This document shows, piece after piece, positions 38,490-47,135 of a DNA stretch of 64,000 nucleotides. This DNA is from Deinococcus humi (GTDB lineage Bacteria > Deinococcota > Deinococci > Deinococcales > Deinococcaceae). The position numbers were made by a program, and so were the translations under genes. The DNA is taken from positions 1 through 64,000 of the forward strand of contig NZ_JACHFL010000007.1 of the NCBI RefSeq assembly GCF_014201875.1. The letters run 5' to 3'. Each line of letters starts with the position of its first letter. Within the stretch, counting starts at the first letter, position 1. The notes beneath the pieces are model-generated. The model was given only the letters and a program-made list of their open reading frames with translations, was not told the DNA's origin and ran no database searches.

Positions 38490-38919
38490 AATTGCCCCGG
38501 CCGGAAATGAAGCCTTGCGGTTCTGCCTCAACCTCAACCGGGCCACTGCTGTCCTGACCCGCCACATCGACAATCGCCTGGGTGCCCTGCACGGCCTGAG
38601 TCTCAATGACCTCACTGTGCTTCAGTACCTCCATTTGGCCCCCCACGGCAAAGCGCGCCGCAGCGACCTTGCCGCCCACCTGGGCCTGACGGCTTCTGCA
38701 GTCACGCGCCTCCTTCTTCCACTGGAGAAGATCGGCCTGGTCGCCCGCCTGCCGGATGCCCGGGACGCCCGAGTGGGCTACGCCGCCCTGACCTCCGCCG
38801 GAGGTGATCTGCTCAAAGTCGCCCTGGAATCCGCCGTTCAGACGAGCGAAGACCTCGTTGGGCACGTGCCCGTTGCCCAGTTGCGGGCCCTCTCCACCGT
38901 ACTCGATTCATTGGTCTGA
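38482..38919 (+). CDS. MarR-family transcriptional regulator
   Basis: 145 residues. The winged helix is evident: LGALHGLSLNDLTVLQYLHLAPHGKARRSDLAAHLGLTASAVTRLLLPLEKIGLVARL, followed by the wing PDARDARVGYAALTSAG. MarR regulators respond to phenolic or drug-like ligands and often repress their own operon. It overlaps the upstream kinase gene and probably binds the inverted repeat at 37923-37967. Confidence 0.94.
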   Translation: MPEIAPAGNEALRFCLNLNRATAVLTRHIDNRLGALHGLSLNDLTVLQYLHLAPHGKARRSDLAAHLGLTASAVTRLLLPLEKIGLVARLPDARDARVGYAALTSAGGDLLKVALESAVQTSEDLVGHVPVAQLRALSTVLDSLV

Positions 38920-39559
38920 TTCGGCTTTCTTCAGGCAATTCCGGCAAGTGAACCAAGGCAGATCATCCGTGACTGCCATCAGGCCTCCCGACCAGCAGCA
39001 TTGAACTGTCTCACCGCTTTGCGCGCCATGAGCGTGCTTCTTGGAAATTCCAGCAGAGCAGCACTATGGACAGGAACGAAACGTCCCACCGGTAAAATCT
39101 CAAAGATGCATCAAGGTCAGGGCTGAAAACAGTGCTTGTGGCTGTCAATCGACAATTCGGTGCCGTGCTGAACATCCTGCTCAAACTTCACTGCGGTTCC
39201 CATGCAGCGACAACCTTCCTCCTGTCACCACTGACTGAAGATGGCGTTTAGCCCCCATCCATATGAAGTAGCCTTGGACTGACGCTGGCGCTCCTGGGAA
39301 ACTTCCTGTACGCCAAGCTTTGGAGCACGTTCAGGTTGTGTTCACCACATCTCGTCATTGACCTCGCGTTTTAGATGATTGCGAGTCGCCTGTGAGTAGA
39401 TGGGGCCGATCCCGCCGTTCACTGCCTCGCCCATCGCGTCACGCTCCCCTGATTCACCATGGGGTCACTGATCAGATTCATTTCGAAAGGCTTCTGTCTC
39501 CCACAACTCATCGCCGCTGCAAGGTGTCAGCTGTTGACCACCACTGCGCTATGGATGCA
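38920..39559. other. Gap without a convincing gene
   Basis: About 640 bases with no gene. It lies downstream of the marR gene and of the shortened BTAD regulator (convergent); no similarity to the missing TPR half of that regulator is evident. Confidence 0.4.
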
Positions 39560-41593
39560 TTAATGCGTCCCATCAAGGACACTTCGCAGGCGAGCGGCCT
39601 GATCGTCTGCACCAAGTTGTCCGTAGAGTTCAATCGCGGTGGCCAGAAACTGGCGGACAGCTTCCGGCTGAAGCACCTGCCGTGCGTCAACCGTCGCCTG
39701 CTCCAGGAGCGCGGCAGCCGCCTGTAGATTTCCCCCCAGTTGCCACTGGGCAGCAATCCTCGCGGGGGGAGCGCCGGCATGGGAGAGGGCTCTGGCCGCG
39801 CTGCGATGCAAGAGGCGACGCACCGGCAAGGGCATGCTGCTGAGAATCGACTCGTACACCACGTCATGGGCAAAACCGCTGCCAGTCATAAGCTGTGCGT
39901 TCTCCAGCTCCTCCCAATGCTGCGCGACGTCGAGTATGGGTGCTCCGAGCACCTGTGCGATCAGTTCGATGTGGAAATCACTTTGCAAAACGCTGGCAGC
40001 CCGCGCAGTATTCAGCGCTCCCGGAGAGAGCCGGGCCAGACGACGCTCAATAATGCGCTGGACCTTTTCTGGCACCGGAAACCGATCGGGGAGGGCATTG
40101 CCGGAAGACAACTGCCCACGCTCCACGAGGTGGCGCACCATTTCCAGCAGAAACAGTGGATTGCCACCCGAGAAGTGCGCGAGTTGCGTTCGCAACTCGG
40201 GCGGAACGGGCAGGCCCACGTGCTCCAGGACGGTGTGAGCCTCAGCCTCAGTCAGCGGAGCAAGCGCGATCTGGACCGCCAGGCCATGAGCAATCATTTC
40301 ATCGTAGACAGCAGCAGTCTGCGGGCTGAGTTCCTCGTGGCGCACCGTGCACAGCATATGGGGAACGCCGTCAGGCTGACCAAGGGGGAACGCACTTGAA
40401 ATAAGGACCAGGCCAGCTTCGATGGCCGCTGGATCCGCGTAATGCAGGTCCTCATACACCACCGCCACGGCGCCGCGCGCGCCAATCTGGAAAAGGTCCT
40501 GGATGGCTGCATGCAAAGCAGCCTGTGCTGGGACTGGAGCTGGCGGATCGCCGTCTTGCAGGAGTTCAGGAAGCAGAGGCGCCAGAGCCGAGCGCTGCCA
40601 GGCCTTCAGCCTGACTTCAGGATGCGTCGCAAGAATGCCCCGCAGGTTACGGGCCGTCGTGGCATAGGGGACGTGGGCATCTCCCGGGCGCGCTTCGACC
40701 CGCAGGACAGGGCCTTTCCGGGCCACAAAGTCATGCATCAGACGAGATTTGCCAACGCCTGGTTCGCCACTCAGAATAATAAATTGCCCTCTGGCCCAGG
40801 CTGCTTCAAGCGCCGCCCAGGCAGCGCTGCGTCCCGCCAGAACGGTGGGGTGCCGGAGGGCCAGGGGAAGTTGAGGAGGCTGGGGAATCACCGTCAGTTC
40901 CACCTGGCCCTGCTCAATTTCCTTGGCAAGGTGCTGGGTTTCAGGCATCGGCTCAACGCCGAGTTCCTGCTCAAGAAGTTCGCGACAACGCTGATACGCC
41001 GAGAGCGCTGCGGCGCGGTCATTGTTGAGGTAGTACAGCCGCATCAAACGGCGGTGGTGGTCTTCGGACAGTTGATTGAGCGTCAGGAGGGCCTGGGCTG
41101 TAGCGATTGCCGCAGCCCAGCTTCCCTCGGCCTCCTGCTGTTGCGCCAGATTTAACAGCGAGGCCGCGCGGCGGGTGTCCAGCTGTTCGCGTTGCGCCGC
41201 CAACCAGTCGGCAAAATCAGGCATGTCGTCGAACTCCACCCCTTCGAGGAGGGTGGTCCGGGACAGGTCGCCCTGGGGTTCAAGGTGGGCTGCCGACGTG
41301 AAATCAACCTGCACGTCCGGATGAAGGTGAACGGTCTGCTCGGCAAGAATTAAATCGGCACCGAGCATACGGTTCATCCGACGGATGAGCTGGACGAGGT
41401 TGTTGCGGGCCGAGCCTTCCAGGGTCTCAGGCCAGAGCAGCCCGGCAAGCCTTGAACGCGTTGTCGGTCCCTCAAGCGCGAGGTAGGCCAGGGCCGCCAG
41501 GGGCTTTCGGTCGCAGCGGAGTTCGACGCCATCAGGATTGATCAGACGGGGCCGTCCCAACATGAAGAATGTCCAGTGCCGCGCATGGGCCAT
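39560..41593 (-). CDS. BTAD (SARP-like) transcriptional regulator with AAA ATPase, lacking the TPR half
   Basis: 677 residues, against about 1120 in its two close paralogs. The winged helix (1-95) has GLLWPETLEGSARNNLVQLI, BTAD covers about 96-232, Walker A GEPGVGKS is at 276-283, Walker B-like VVYEDLHYADPAA. The sequence tracks the paralogs up to the helical WQLGGNLQAAAALLEQA region, then ends at …LRSVLDGTH, where the others continue with about 450 residues of TPR-like repeats. It may be a natural short form or a 3' truncation. There is no ribosome site, but TAAGCT lies seven bases before the ATG (leaderless). Confidence 0.88.
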   Translation of the reverse strand: MAHARHWTFFMLGRPRLINPDGVELRCDRKPLAALAYLALEGPTTRSRLAGLLWPETLEGSARNNLVQLIRRMNRMLGADLILAEQTVHLHPDVQVDFTSAAHLEPQGDLSRTTLLEGVEFDDMPDFADWLAAQREQLDTRRAASLLNLAQQQEAEGSWAAAIATAQALLTLNQLSEDHHRRLMRLYYLNNDRAAALSAYQRCRELLEQELGVEPMPETQHLAKEIEQGQVELTVIPQPPQLPLALRHPTVLAGRSAAWAALEAAWARGQFIILSGEPGVGKSRLMHDFVARKGPVLRVEARPGDAHVPYATTARNLRGILATHPEVRLKAWQRSALAPLLPELLQDGDPPAPVPAQAALHAAIQDLFQIGARGAVAVVYEDLHYADPAAIEAGLVLISSAFPLGQPDGVPHMLCTVRHEELSPQTAAVYDEMIAHGLAVQIALAPLTEAEAHTVLEHVGLPVPPELRTQLAHFSGGNPLFLLEMVRHLVERGQLSSGNALPDRFPVPEKVQRIIERRLARLSPGALNTARAASVLQSDFHIELIAQVLGAPILDVAQHWEELENAQLMTGSGFAHDVVYESILSSMPLPVRRLLHRSAARALSHAGAPPARIAAQWQLGGNLQAAAALLEQATVDARQVLQPEAVRQFLATAIELYGQLGADDQAARLRSVLDGTH

Positions 41594-41600
41594 GCCGGTC

Positions 41601-41606
41601 AGCTTA
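41601..41606 (-). promoter_or_regulatory. -10 box of a probable leaderless promoter (short BTAD regulator)
   Basis: TAAGCT on the minus strand, seven bases before the ATG at 41593, with no Shine-Dalgarno sequence. The TANNNT consensus and spacing match leaderless promoters described in Deinococcus. Confidence 0.55.
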
Positions 41607-41823
41607 GCAAGACAGACCTGGCAGATTGGTCGTCCTGCTCTGGTTTGAAGCGCCTGGCTCCGCTCTTTCTTATCATCCGTCAGGGTTCAATCGGGCCATG
41701 GAATGTGACCCTTGTCAGACGTGGCTTTGGACCACCATCCTGCCGCTACTGGAACCACGGCGCCCTGCAAGGTGAAGTGCACCAACCAGTTCTCAGATAC
41801 GACGTGTGCACGGCCTGAAGACA

Positions 41824-41858
41824 CTGTCACCGGGTTGTCATCGTTCGCCGGCTACTGT
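41824..41858 (+). promoter_or_regulatory. Direct-repeat promoter, site 4 (Pho-box/SARP-like)
   Basis: CTGTCAC (41824-41830), four bases, TTGTCAT (41835-41841), eleven bases, TACTGT (41853-41858). The ATG is 34 bases downstream with AGGAGG between. Confidence 0.78.
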
Positions 41859-41892
41859 CAGCAGGCTCGATCTGAGCTCACAGGAGGCCGCT

Positions 41893-42654
41893 ATGCGCTT
41901 GTCCAAGCCCACATTCGCCCGACTTCACAGCTGCCGTCGCCCAGGAATCCTTCCGACTGCCTTGTTGGCCAGCGTTTTGCTCATGTCATGCAATGATGGC
42001 TCCTTCCACACGCCTCCAGTTCCTGTGCCCATCACCCATTCTCTGATCAGCACTGAACAACGTCTGTTCGCGGTGAACCTGAGTGCGGTCAATGACGTGG
42101 TGCTGCTTCCCTCACCCGTGCCCAGAACCAGCTTTGTTGACATGGCCAGGGACGGAGACTCGGGGCCCGTCTACGGCATCACCAACTCGTCGCTTCACGC
42201 TCTGAATGTGTCTACTGGTGCCGAGGCCTGGGTTGGGTCGTCGGGTGTCCATGATCTGACTGCCCTGGCATTTGACCGATCTGGACGACTGTTCGCGGGA
42301 AGTGCCAGCGGACACCTGTACCAACTTGATATGAACACCGGAGCAGCGTCTCCGGTGCCCTTGACTTCAAGACTGGGTGCCGTTAGTGGCGATCTGGCTG
42401 CGGCGCCTGACGGGACACTCTACGGGACGATCACGGCCCCTGGTTCAGATGTGCTGGTGAGCATCCATGTCGATTCAGGTGTGGTGACCACCCTAGGACC
42501 GACCGGGTATACGCAGGTCTACGGCCTGACCTTTCGCGGGGAAATCCTTTACGGCATCACGAGTGGGGGAGAGCTGCTCACGCTGGATCGGCACACAGGC
42601 GAAGCGCAGCAGGTGGGGGACACGGGCCTCAGGGCCGTTACAGGAATGGAATAA
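41893..42654 (+). CDS. Lipoprotein with beta-propeller-like repeats
   Basis: 253 residues from ATG 41893 (AGGAGG ribosome site). Signal peptide with a lipobox at LLMSC: Cys at about residue 33. After a short linker come five or six sheets of similar shape (VYGITNSSLHALNVSTGAEAWV, RLFAGSASGHLYQLDMNTG, LYGTITAPGSDVLVSIHVDSG, EILYGITSGGELLTLDRHTG), as in PQQ/YVTN-type beta-propellers; only part of a propeller is present. It is probably anchored at the envelope and binds an unknown ligand. Driven by promoter site 4. Confidence 0.84.
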   Translation: MRLSKPTFARLHSCRRPGILPTALLASVLLMSCNDGSFHTPPVPVPITHSLISTEQRLFAVNLSAVNDVVLLPSPVPRTSFVDMARDGDSGPVYGITNSSLHALNVSTGAEAWVGSSGVHDLTALAFDRSGRLFAGSASGHLYQLDMNTGAASPVPLTSRLGAVSGDLAAAPDGTLYGTITAPGSDVLVSIHVDSGVVTTLGPTGYTQVYGLTFRGEILYGITSGGELLTLDRHTGEAQQVGDTGLRAVTGME

Positions 42655-42828
42655 GACAGGGCCTGGCTTCGGGCTGATCCTTGGCCCTGAACGGACTGTG
42701 CTGTGCCTCGCGTTTAAGCTCCCGGGCATGATTGTGTGAACTGCTGGGCCATGCGGGGGCCGTATTCGACGTTGTGTGGGTGCTCAGCATCCATGACCGA
42801 TCTCAGGCCAGAGAGGAGGATTCACGCT

Positions 42829-43422
42829 ATGTCTGCCCAGAACCGTGTTCGCATTTATGATGTCCAGCTTCTGTCGAATGACTGGTACGTGCTCAAGAAG
42901 ACGACCTTTGACTACCTGCGCAGCGACGGAACCTGGCAGCGACAGAGCCGGGAAACCTACGACCGGGGCAACGGCGCGGTTATTCTTCTCTATCACCTGT
43001 TGAACAGAACGGTCATCCTGACCCGGCAATTCCGTTTCCCGGCCTTCGTCAATGGACATGCTGGCTTTCTGCTGGAAGCCCCTGCCGGGCTGCTCGACGC
43101 GGCAGACCCGGAAGAGCGCATCCGCGCCGAAGTCGAGGAGGAGACTGGCTACCGGGTCAGGCAGGTTCAGAAAATTTTCGAGGCGTACATGAGTCCAGGC
43201 TCGGTCACGGAAAAGCTCTACTTTTTTGTTGCAGAGTATGACCCGGGCATCAGGATGAGCAATGGGGGAGGTTTGGCTTCCGAAGGGGAGGACATCGAGG
43301 TGCTTGAGATACCGATTGACGTCGCCCTGCACATGATCGAGAGCGGCGAGATCATGGATGGAAAGACCATCATGCTGTTGCAGTATGCACAGCTTCATCT
43401 CTTCTGCGTGGGAGCCTGCTAA
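42829..43422 (+). CDS. nudK: Nudix hydrolase, GDP-mannose pyrophosphatase NudK-like
   Basis: 197 residues from ATG 42829 (GAGAGGAGGA ribosome site). The Nudix region GLLDAADPEERIRAEVEEETGYRV has the same spacing as E. coli NudK (GLLDNDEPEVCIRKEAIEET, from memory), and the following IFEAYMSPGSVTEKLYFFVAEYD matches its signature. NudK cleaves GDP-mannose and similar nucleotide sugars to GMP and sugar phosphate. It stands alone, 174 bases downstream of the lipoprotein gene. Confidence 0.92.
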   Translation: MSAQNRVRIYDVQLLSNDWYVLKKTTFDYLRSDGTWQRQSRETYDRGNGAVILLYHLLNRTVILTRQFRFPAFVNGHAGFLLEAPAGLLDAADPEERIRAEVEEETGYRVRQVQKIFEAYMSPGSVTEKLYFFVAEYDPGIRMSNGGGLASEGEDIEVLEIPIDVALHMIESGEIMDGKTIMLLQYAQLHLFCVGAC

Positions 43423-43669
43423 TCCGCGTATTGATTTGGGACATGAACCGCGCAGACACGCCCCTTCCGTCGAGACCTCTAATGGGGCGCTGACGACTTT
43501 ACGTCCGGATCAACAACCAGCGCGGATAGCGTCGGATAGGACGGTCATTGAACACTGGGGTGCCGTCTGGCAGCGCCGAGGAATGGACGAATTTGCCGCC
43601 GGCTCCTCACCCTTTGCGCGGGCTGGCGGCTGGGTTCAGCGGTTCCCTGTACTGTGCGAACATTCAATT

Positions 43670-44227
43670 TCACGACACGGTCATCTGACAGCGCGCCAGG
43701 TGTTGGCCCAGCGGCACGGTGACTTGCAGCCAGGGGCCGCTCAGTGCCCCGGCGTCTCCCTGTTCCACATCAATCTGCAGGCCGGTTGGAAAATGCAGAA
43801 GTGGTCCGGGCGAAGGCAGGGGGCGCCCCAGACGGCCGCGCAGCACATCAGTCAGCACTGGCACCTCCTGGCCCAGGCAGGCCACGGCCAGCTTGCGGGT
43901 CACCTGATCCAGAGCACGCACCTGCGGAAGGGTCAGATCCCTGTCCGCCGGCACCTGGAGCGCTACCGTGATCCGGCGAACAGTCTGGGCCTGGGCCGCT
44001 GTGACCGCCTCGTTGGAGAACATGACGTCCATCTGCGCGGCGGCATCGTTCCATAGAACACGCCAGCGCTGGACCGTGGCATGCGTCGCCAGCACCTCCA
44101 CCCGCGTGACCCGGCTGTCCTGGCGCAACAGTGCCAGCGGGTCAAGCAGACCCTCACCACCCCCAGCCTGTGCGCCTGTCTGCAAGGCCGCCATCAGTGC
44201 CCAAATGAGCCAGTTTCTTCGTGACAT
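43670..44227 (-). CDS. Secreted hypothetical protein
   Basis: 185 residues from ATG 44227 (GGAGGAAGAG ribosome site); the longer frame to 44434 overlaps the next gene's stop and has no start signal. Signal peptide MSRRNWLIWALMAALQTGAQA. The mature part is alpha/beta with no recognised domain (VTRVEVLATHATVQRWRVLW, RKLAVACLGQEVPVL). It lies about 200 bases downstream of the secreted-protein gene at 44425 on the same strand. A tandem 13-base repeat lies just upstream of its ribosome site. Function unknown. Confidence 0.68.
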   Translation of the reverse strand: MSRRNWLIWALMAALQTGAQAGGGEGLLDPLALLRQDSRVTRVEVLATHATVQRWRVLWNDAAAQMDVMFSNEAVTAAQAQTVRRITVALQVPADRDLTLPQVRALDQVTRKLAVACLGQEVPVLTDVLRGRLGRPLPSPGPLLHFPTGLQIDVEQGDAGALSGPWLQVTVPLGQHLARCQMTVS

Positions 44228-44245
44228 CACTCTTCCTCCATGGAT

Positions 44246-44271
44246 GACGAACTGTGTGGACGAACTGTGTG
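44246..44271. repeat. Tandem 13-base duplication upstream of a secreted-protein gene
   Basis: GACGAACTGTGTG occurs twice in immediate succession (44246-44258 and 44259-44271). It is 19 bases before the start of the minus-strand gene, in its leader region. Confidence 0.8.
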
Positions 44272-44424
44272 GGCCAACGTTTCCTGGCGCCTCTGTGCCA
44301 GCAGCCATGATGACAGGGTCAGCAGACAGGCGCTCTTGTGGAGGTTCGGGCTGACGCCCTGACAATCTCGAACTGCTCAGCACCGTTTCTTTGAGGCGCA
44401 CCGTCACCTCAATCTTTCTAAGCC

Positions 44425-45252
44425 TTAGCGCCACTGTTCGAGATTCAATGAAACGTTGGTCATGGGCGGCGTCAGGGTCAGACCAGCGGCCCCCTTGGCC
44501 GAGGCGGCGTCCACCCAGTCACCCTCATCTGGGGTGCCGTTGCCGTTGGTGTCTTCCCAGGCCAGGAGTTCGTAGGGGGTGGGGTCCAGATTGTCCAGGG
44601 TAAAGGGCTGCTGATGTCCCGCGCCAGACAGCGTGACGAAGCGCACGCTGCCGTCCTCTGCACCACAACCCCGGTCCACCCGGCAGGCGATCACCGCAGC
44701 GCCGTTCAGGCTGTGCCCCTGAGGAGCGCTGACCATGCCGCTCACGCGGCGGGGCTCCTGCCCGGCGGGACTGGCCGTCAGGGTCCGCGGACGATTGTAG
44801 CGGCTGTCCAGCGTCTTACCCGTGGGGTCGCCCAGCACCAGGACGTCGCCGGCGAGTTTCCAGGTGAATGCGGACGGAATCAATTTGCGCGTTTCATAGC
44901 TCTGGCTGGGGGAGCAGGTGTAACCCTTGTTGTAGGCGGTCACTGGCGTCAGCGTCAGGAGATTGCCTTTCAGGCTGACGTTTCCCTTGCTGCTGGTGAG
45001 CAGTTTGGACGTGCAACCGTAGGTCGTCACCACGATAATGCCATTACGTTCGTAACTGCCGTCAGCCTTGATGCGGATGATCTCGCTGGTGCCGCTGCTC
45101 TCCGCGTACTTGCCGGTAGTGGTGTCGTAATACTCGATGGGTGACACCGAGCCATATTCCCACTGGCCCTGAAGCGCCGCAGGCACGACGGCCGCAGAAG
45201 CCAGACCACACGAGAGAATGGGAAGAAGGGTGAAGCATAGCCTGATGTTCAT
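44425..45252 (-). CDS. Secreted protein of the GEWxYG repeat-domain family
   Basis: 275 residues, signal peptide MNIRLCFTLLPILSCGLASA. Residues about 25-150 share with the lipoprotein at 45807 the pattern QWEYGSVSPIEYYDTTTGKY, GTSEII, GSYERNGI, TTYGCTSKLL, GNLLTLTP and YTCSPSQSYE. The C-terminal part has a second conserved unit (VSGMVSAPQ … AWEDTNGNGTPDEGDW) that looks like a bacterial Ig-like/carboxypeptidase-regulatory strand unit with a calcium-binding-like DTNGNG loop. It is driven leftward by promoter site 5 and is divergent from its paralog. Role unknown. Confidence 0.83.
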   Translation of the reverse strand: MNIRLCFTLLPILSCGLASAAVVPAALQGQWEYGSVSPIEYYDTTTGKYAESSGTSEIIRIKADGSYERNGIIVVTTYGCTSKLLTSSKGNVSLKGNLLTLTPVTAYNKGYTCSPSQSYETRKLIPSAFTWKLAGDVLVLGDPTGKTLDSRYNRPRTLTASPAGQEPRRVSGMVSAPQGHSLNGAAVIACRVDRGCGAEDGSVRFVTLSGAGHQQPFTLDNLDPTPYELLAWEDTNGNGTPDEGDWVDAASAKGAAGLTLTPPMTNVSLNLEQWR

Positions 45253-45291
45253 GATCCGCTCCTTGGGCCAGATACCCAGCCGCTGACGGTC

Positions 45292-45326
45292 ACCCTAAAT
45301 AAAGGTCGGTGACAGCTGGATGACAG
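45292..45326 (-). promoter_or_regulatory. Direct-repeat promoter, site 5 (closest match to a Pho box)
   Basis: On the minus strand: CTGTCAT (45326-45320), CCAG, CTGTCAC (45315-45309), eleven bases, TAGGGT (45297-45292). Both heptamers match the E. coli Pho-box heptamer CTGTCA(T/C), known from the literature. The ATG is 39 bases downstream. Confidence 0.8.
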
Positions 45327-45731
45327 GCCATAGGTGGCAGTCATCGTGTGCAGTGTCAGATGTAAGGTGGCGGGACAGTTCTGCGTTGTGTGCTTCACCT
45401 GAGAATGAATCACTTTTGAGCCATGCCCGCACAGCCTGCCGCCACATGGTCACGCCATCATGAGCCCCTCCGAAAAAGGGGCCGTACATTTGGTGCCCTG
45501 CTTGAGGATGGCCTGCCCCAGTGCGCCACCACGGCGAGATTCCCGCTGGCTCCTGCCTGAAGTCTGCATCACAGGAAACGGTGTCCAGCGTGATTGCTGG
45601 CGCGCAGCAGGCCAGCACCGCTGTGCCCTCGACATTCCTGAACTTGTCTGGGCGTCACGCCGAGCTGGCCTGCCTGAGCTGAGGGCAGCAGGCGATTAAC
45701 ACCACACGACAACGCCAGCGGCTCGGCCGCC
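45327..45731. other. Intergenic region between divergent paralogs
   Basis: About 400 bases without a gene between the two direct-repeat promoters. Antisense frames across the right-hand gene are shadows. Confidence 0.5.
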
Positions 45732-45766
45732 GTGCCATCGAGATGCCATCCACGCCTTCCTAGACT
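45732..45766 (+). promoter_or_regulatory. Direct-repeat promoter, site 6 (Pho-box/SARP-like)
   Basis: GTGCCAT (45732-45738), four bases, ATGCCAT (45743-45749), eleven bases, TAGACT (45761-45766). The ATG is 40 bases downstream, the same distance as at sites 1 and 5. Confidence 0.78.
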
Positions 45767-45806
45767 TCCCTCACGCTCAACCGACGAGCGAAAGGAGCCA
45801 ACAACA

Positions 45807-46712
45807 ATGCAAAAAGCGACTCTCGGACTTGCTGCACTCATACTCTCGGCCATCCTGGCGGCTTGCGGCGGCGTCACCCCAGGCCCTGGTCCAGGCCCAG
45901 GCGGCGGGAACCCCGATGGCCCGGTGGGCGACGCGCTTCCCGCCGAACTGCGCGGCGAGTGGCATTACGGCTATATCTCTCCCATCCAATATTACGATTC
46001 CACCAGCAACCAATACGCCGAGGCCAGCGGCACCAGCATGATTCTCAAGCTCGGTGCAAACGGAACCTTCGAGCGTAGCGGCATCACGGTCATCACCACC
46101 GGGAATTGCACCAGCAAAATCCTGCTGAACGAGTCTGGCACCGTGGATCTGGAAGGCAACATCCTGACCCTCATTCCAAAGACGTCCTATGCAAAGGGCT
46201 ATCAGTGCTCTCCGAGCCACTCGTTCGAAAACCGCTCGCCCACCAATTCCGTGAACACCTGGAAAGTGACCGGTAGCGGCGCGCAGGCCGTTCTGGCCCT
46301 TGGCAAACCGAACGACCCCACCATCAATGATCTGTACAACCGCCCACGGGGCACGACCAATCCAGGCAACGAGGGCGGCTCGATTTCCGGGCGTCTCACG
46401 CTCGCCGAGGATTCTGGCGACGAGTTGGGGGAGATTGTCGTCATGGCATGCCCGATTGACGGTGGATGCCGCAATGAAGCAAAGTGGCGCTTCACGCAAT
46501 TCACCACAGGCAGCACCACGGCCACCTTCGAGATCAAAAACGTGCCCGCCGAACCGTACAAGGTGTATGCCTGGAACGATCTGAACGACAATAAGCAGCC
46601 AGACGTGGGCGACCTGATCGGCGTCTACACCACGGACGGCAAGACGGAAGCGGTCGTGACACCGCCGGCACAGAACATCGATATCAAGGTCGAGTACACC
46701 AAACCCGAGTAG
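45807..46712 (+). CDS. Lipoprotein of the GEWxYG repeat-domain family
   Basis: 301 residues from ATG 45807 (AAAGGAG ribosome site). Lipobox in ILSAILAACGG (Cys at about 20) and a Gly/Pro spacer. The domain at about 46-175 reads RGEWHYGYISPIQYYDSTSNQY, GTSMILKLGANGTFERSGI, NCTSKIL, GNILTLIPKTSYAKGYQCSP, a close paralog of 44425-45252. The C-terminal unit has VMACPIDGGCRNEAKWRF and VYAWNDLNDNKQPDVGDLIGVY, again with an Asp/Asn-rich loop. It is probably anchored at the envelope. Divergent from its paralog; both have the same promoter architecture. A hairpin follows at 46777. Confidence 0.86.
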   Translation: MQKATLGLAALILSAILAACGGVTPGPGPGPGGGNPDGPVGDALPAELRGEWHYGYISPIQYYDSTSNQYAEASGTSMILKLGANGTFERSGITVITTGNCTSKILLNESGTVDLEGNILTLIPKTSYAKGYQCSPSHSFENRSPTNSVNTWKVTGSGAQAVLALGKPNDPTINDLYNRPRGTTNPGNEGGSISGRLTLAEDSGDELGEIVVMACPIDGGCRNEAKWRFTQFTTGSTTATFEIKNVPAEPYKVYAWNDLNDNKQPDVGDLIGVYTTDGKTEAVVTPPAQNIDIKVEYTKPE

Positions 46713-47135
46713 GCGTGACCCTGCTGGCGCAGTGTAGCGTTCTGGCCATTGGATCACCGAAAAACCGAACCTGGTCAGTGGCCGTCTAGATTCAGACGGC
46801 CACTTCCACGGCTGTGTCCTGTGACGCAGGGTTCCCAGCGGTTGCTGGACAAGGTCTGCGTGAAGGGTGCTCCCGTACCGTCCTGGCGGTTGTGGCACCC
46901 CCATCGAACTGACGCACCAGTAATTGGAGCCGAGCAAACCGCCACATTGCCCCCGCACAAGCGCTGAAACCTCCGCCAACAACGGTCGTGAAAGCTTTTC
47001 CAGGGGGGCCCGACACCTGGGCAACGCTGCCGGGCCACACAATCCGCAAGGCGGAGGCTGAACTCGTTAGCCTCCACCTCGTGAGGGTCCACCAAAATCA
47101 GGGGGCTGTGGCAAACAGCCGGGTCAGCACATCAC
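46713..47135. other. Gap holding a hairpin, no gene
   Basis: No convincing gene between the lipoprotein and the convergent 1055-aa gene. The hairpin at 46777-46804 is the only structure seen. Confidence 0.45.
46777..46804 (+). terminator. Hairpin after the lipoprotein gene (terminator candidate)
   Basis: Perfect 11-base stem AGTGGCCGTCT (46777-46787) / AGACGGCCACT (46794-46804) with a 6-base loop. No T tract follows, so a terminator role is likely but not sure. Confidence 0.55.

Noticed and set aside
42772..42800. Seventh NNGYCAY promoter before the Nudix gene (GCCATGC … GCCGTAT)
   Set aside because: The second heptamer does not match and no TANNNT box is at the required distance.
45777..47042. 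421-codon frame on the minus strand
   Set aside because: Antisense to the lipoprotein at 45807, whose signal peptide, lipobox and paralogs are clear.
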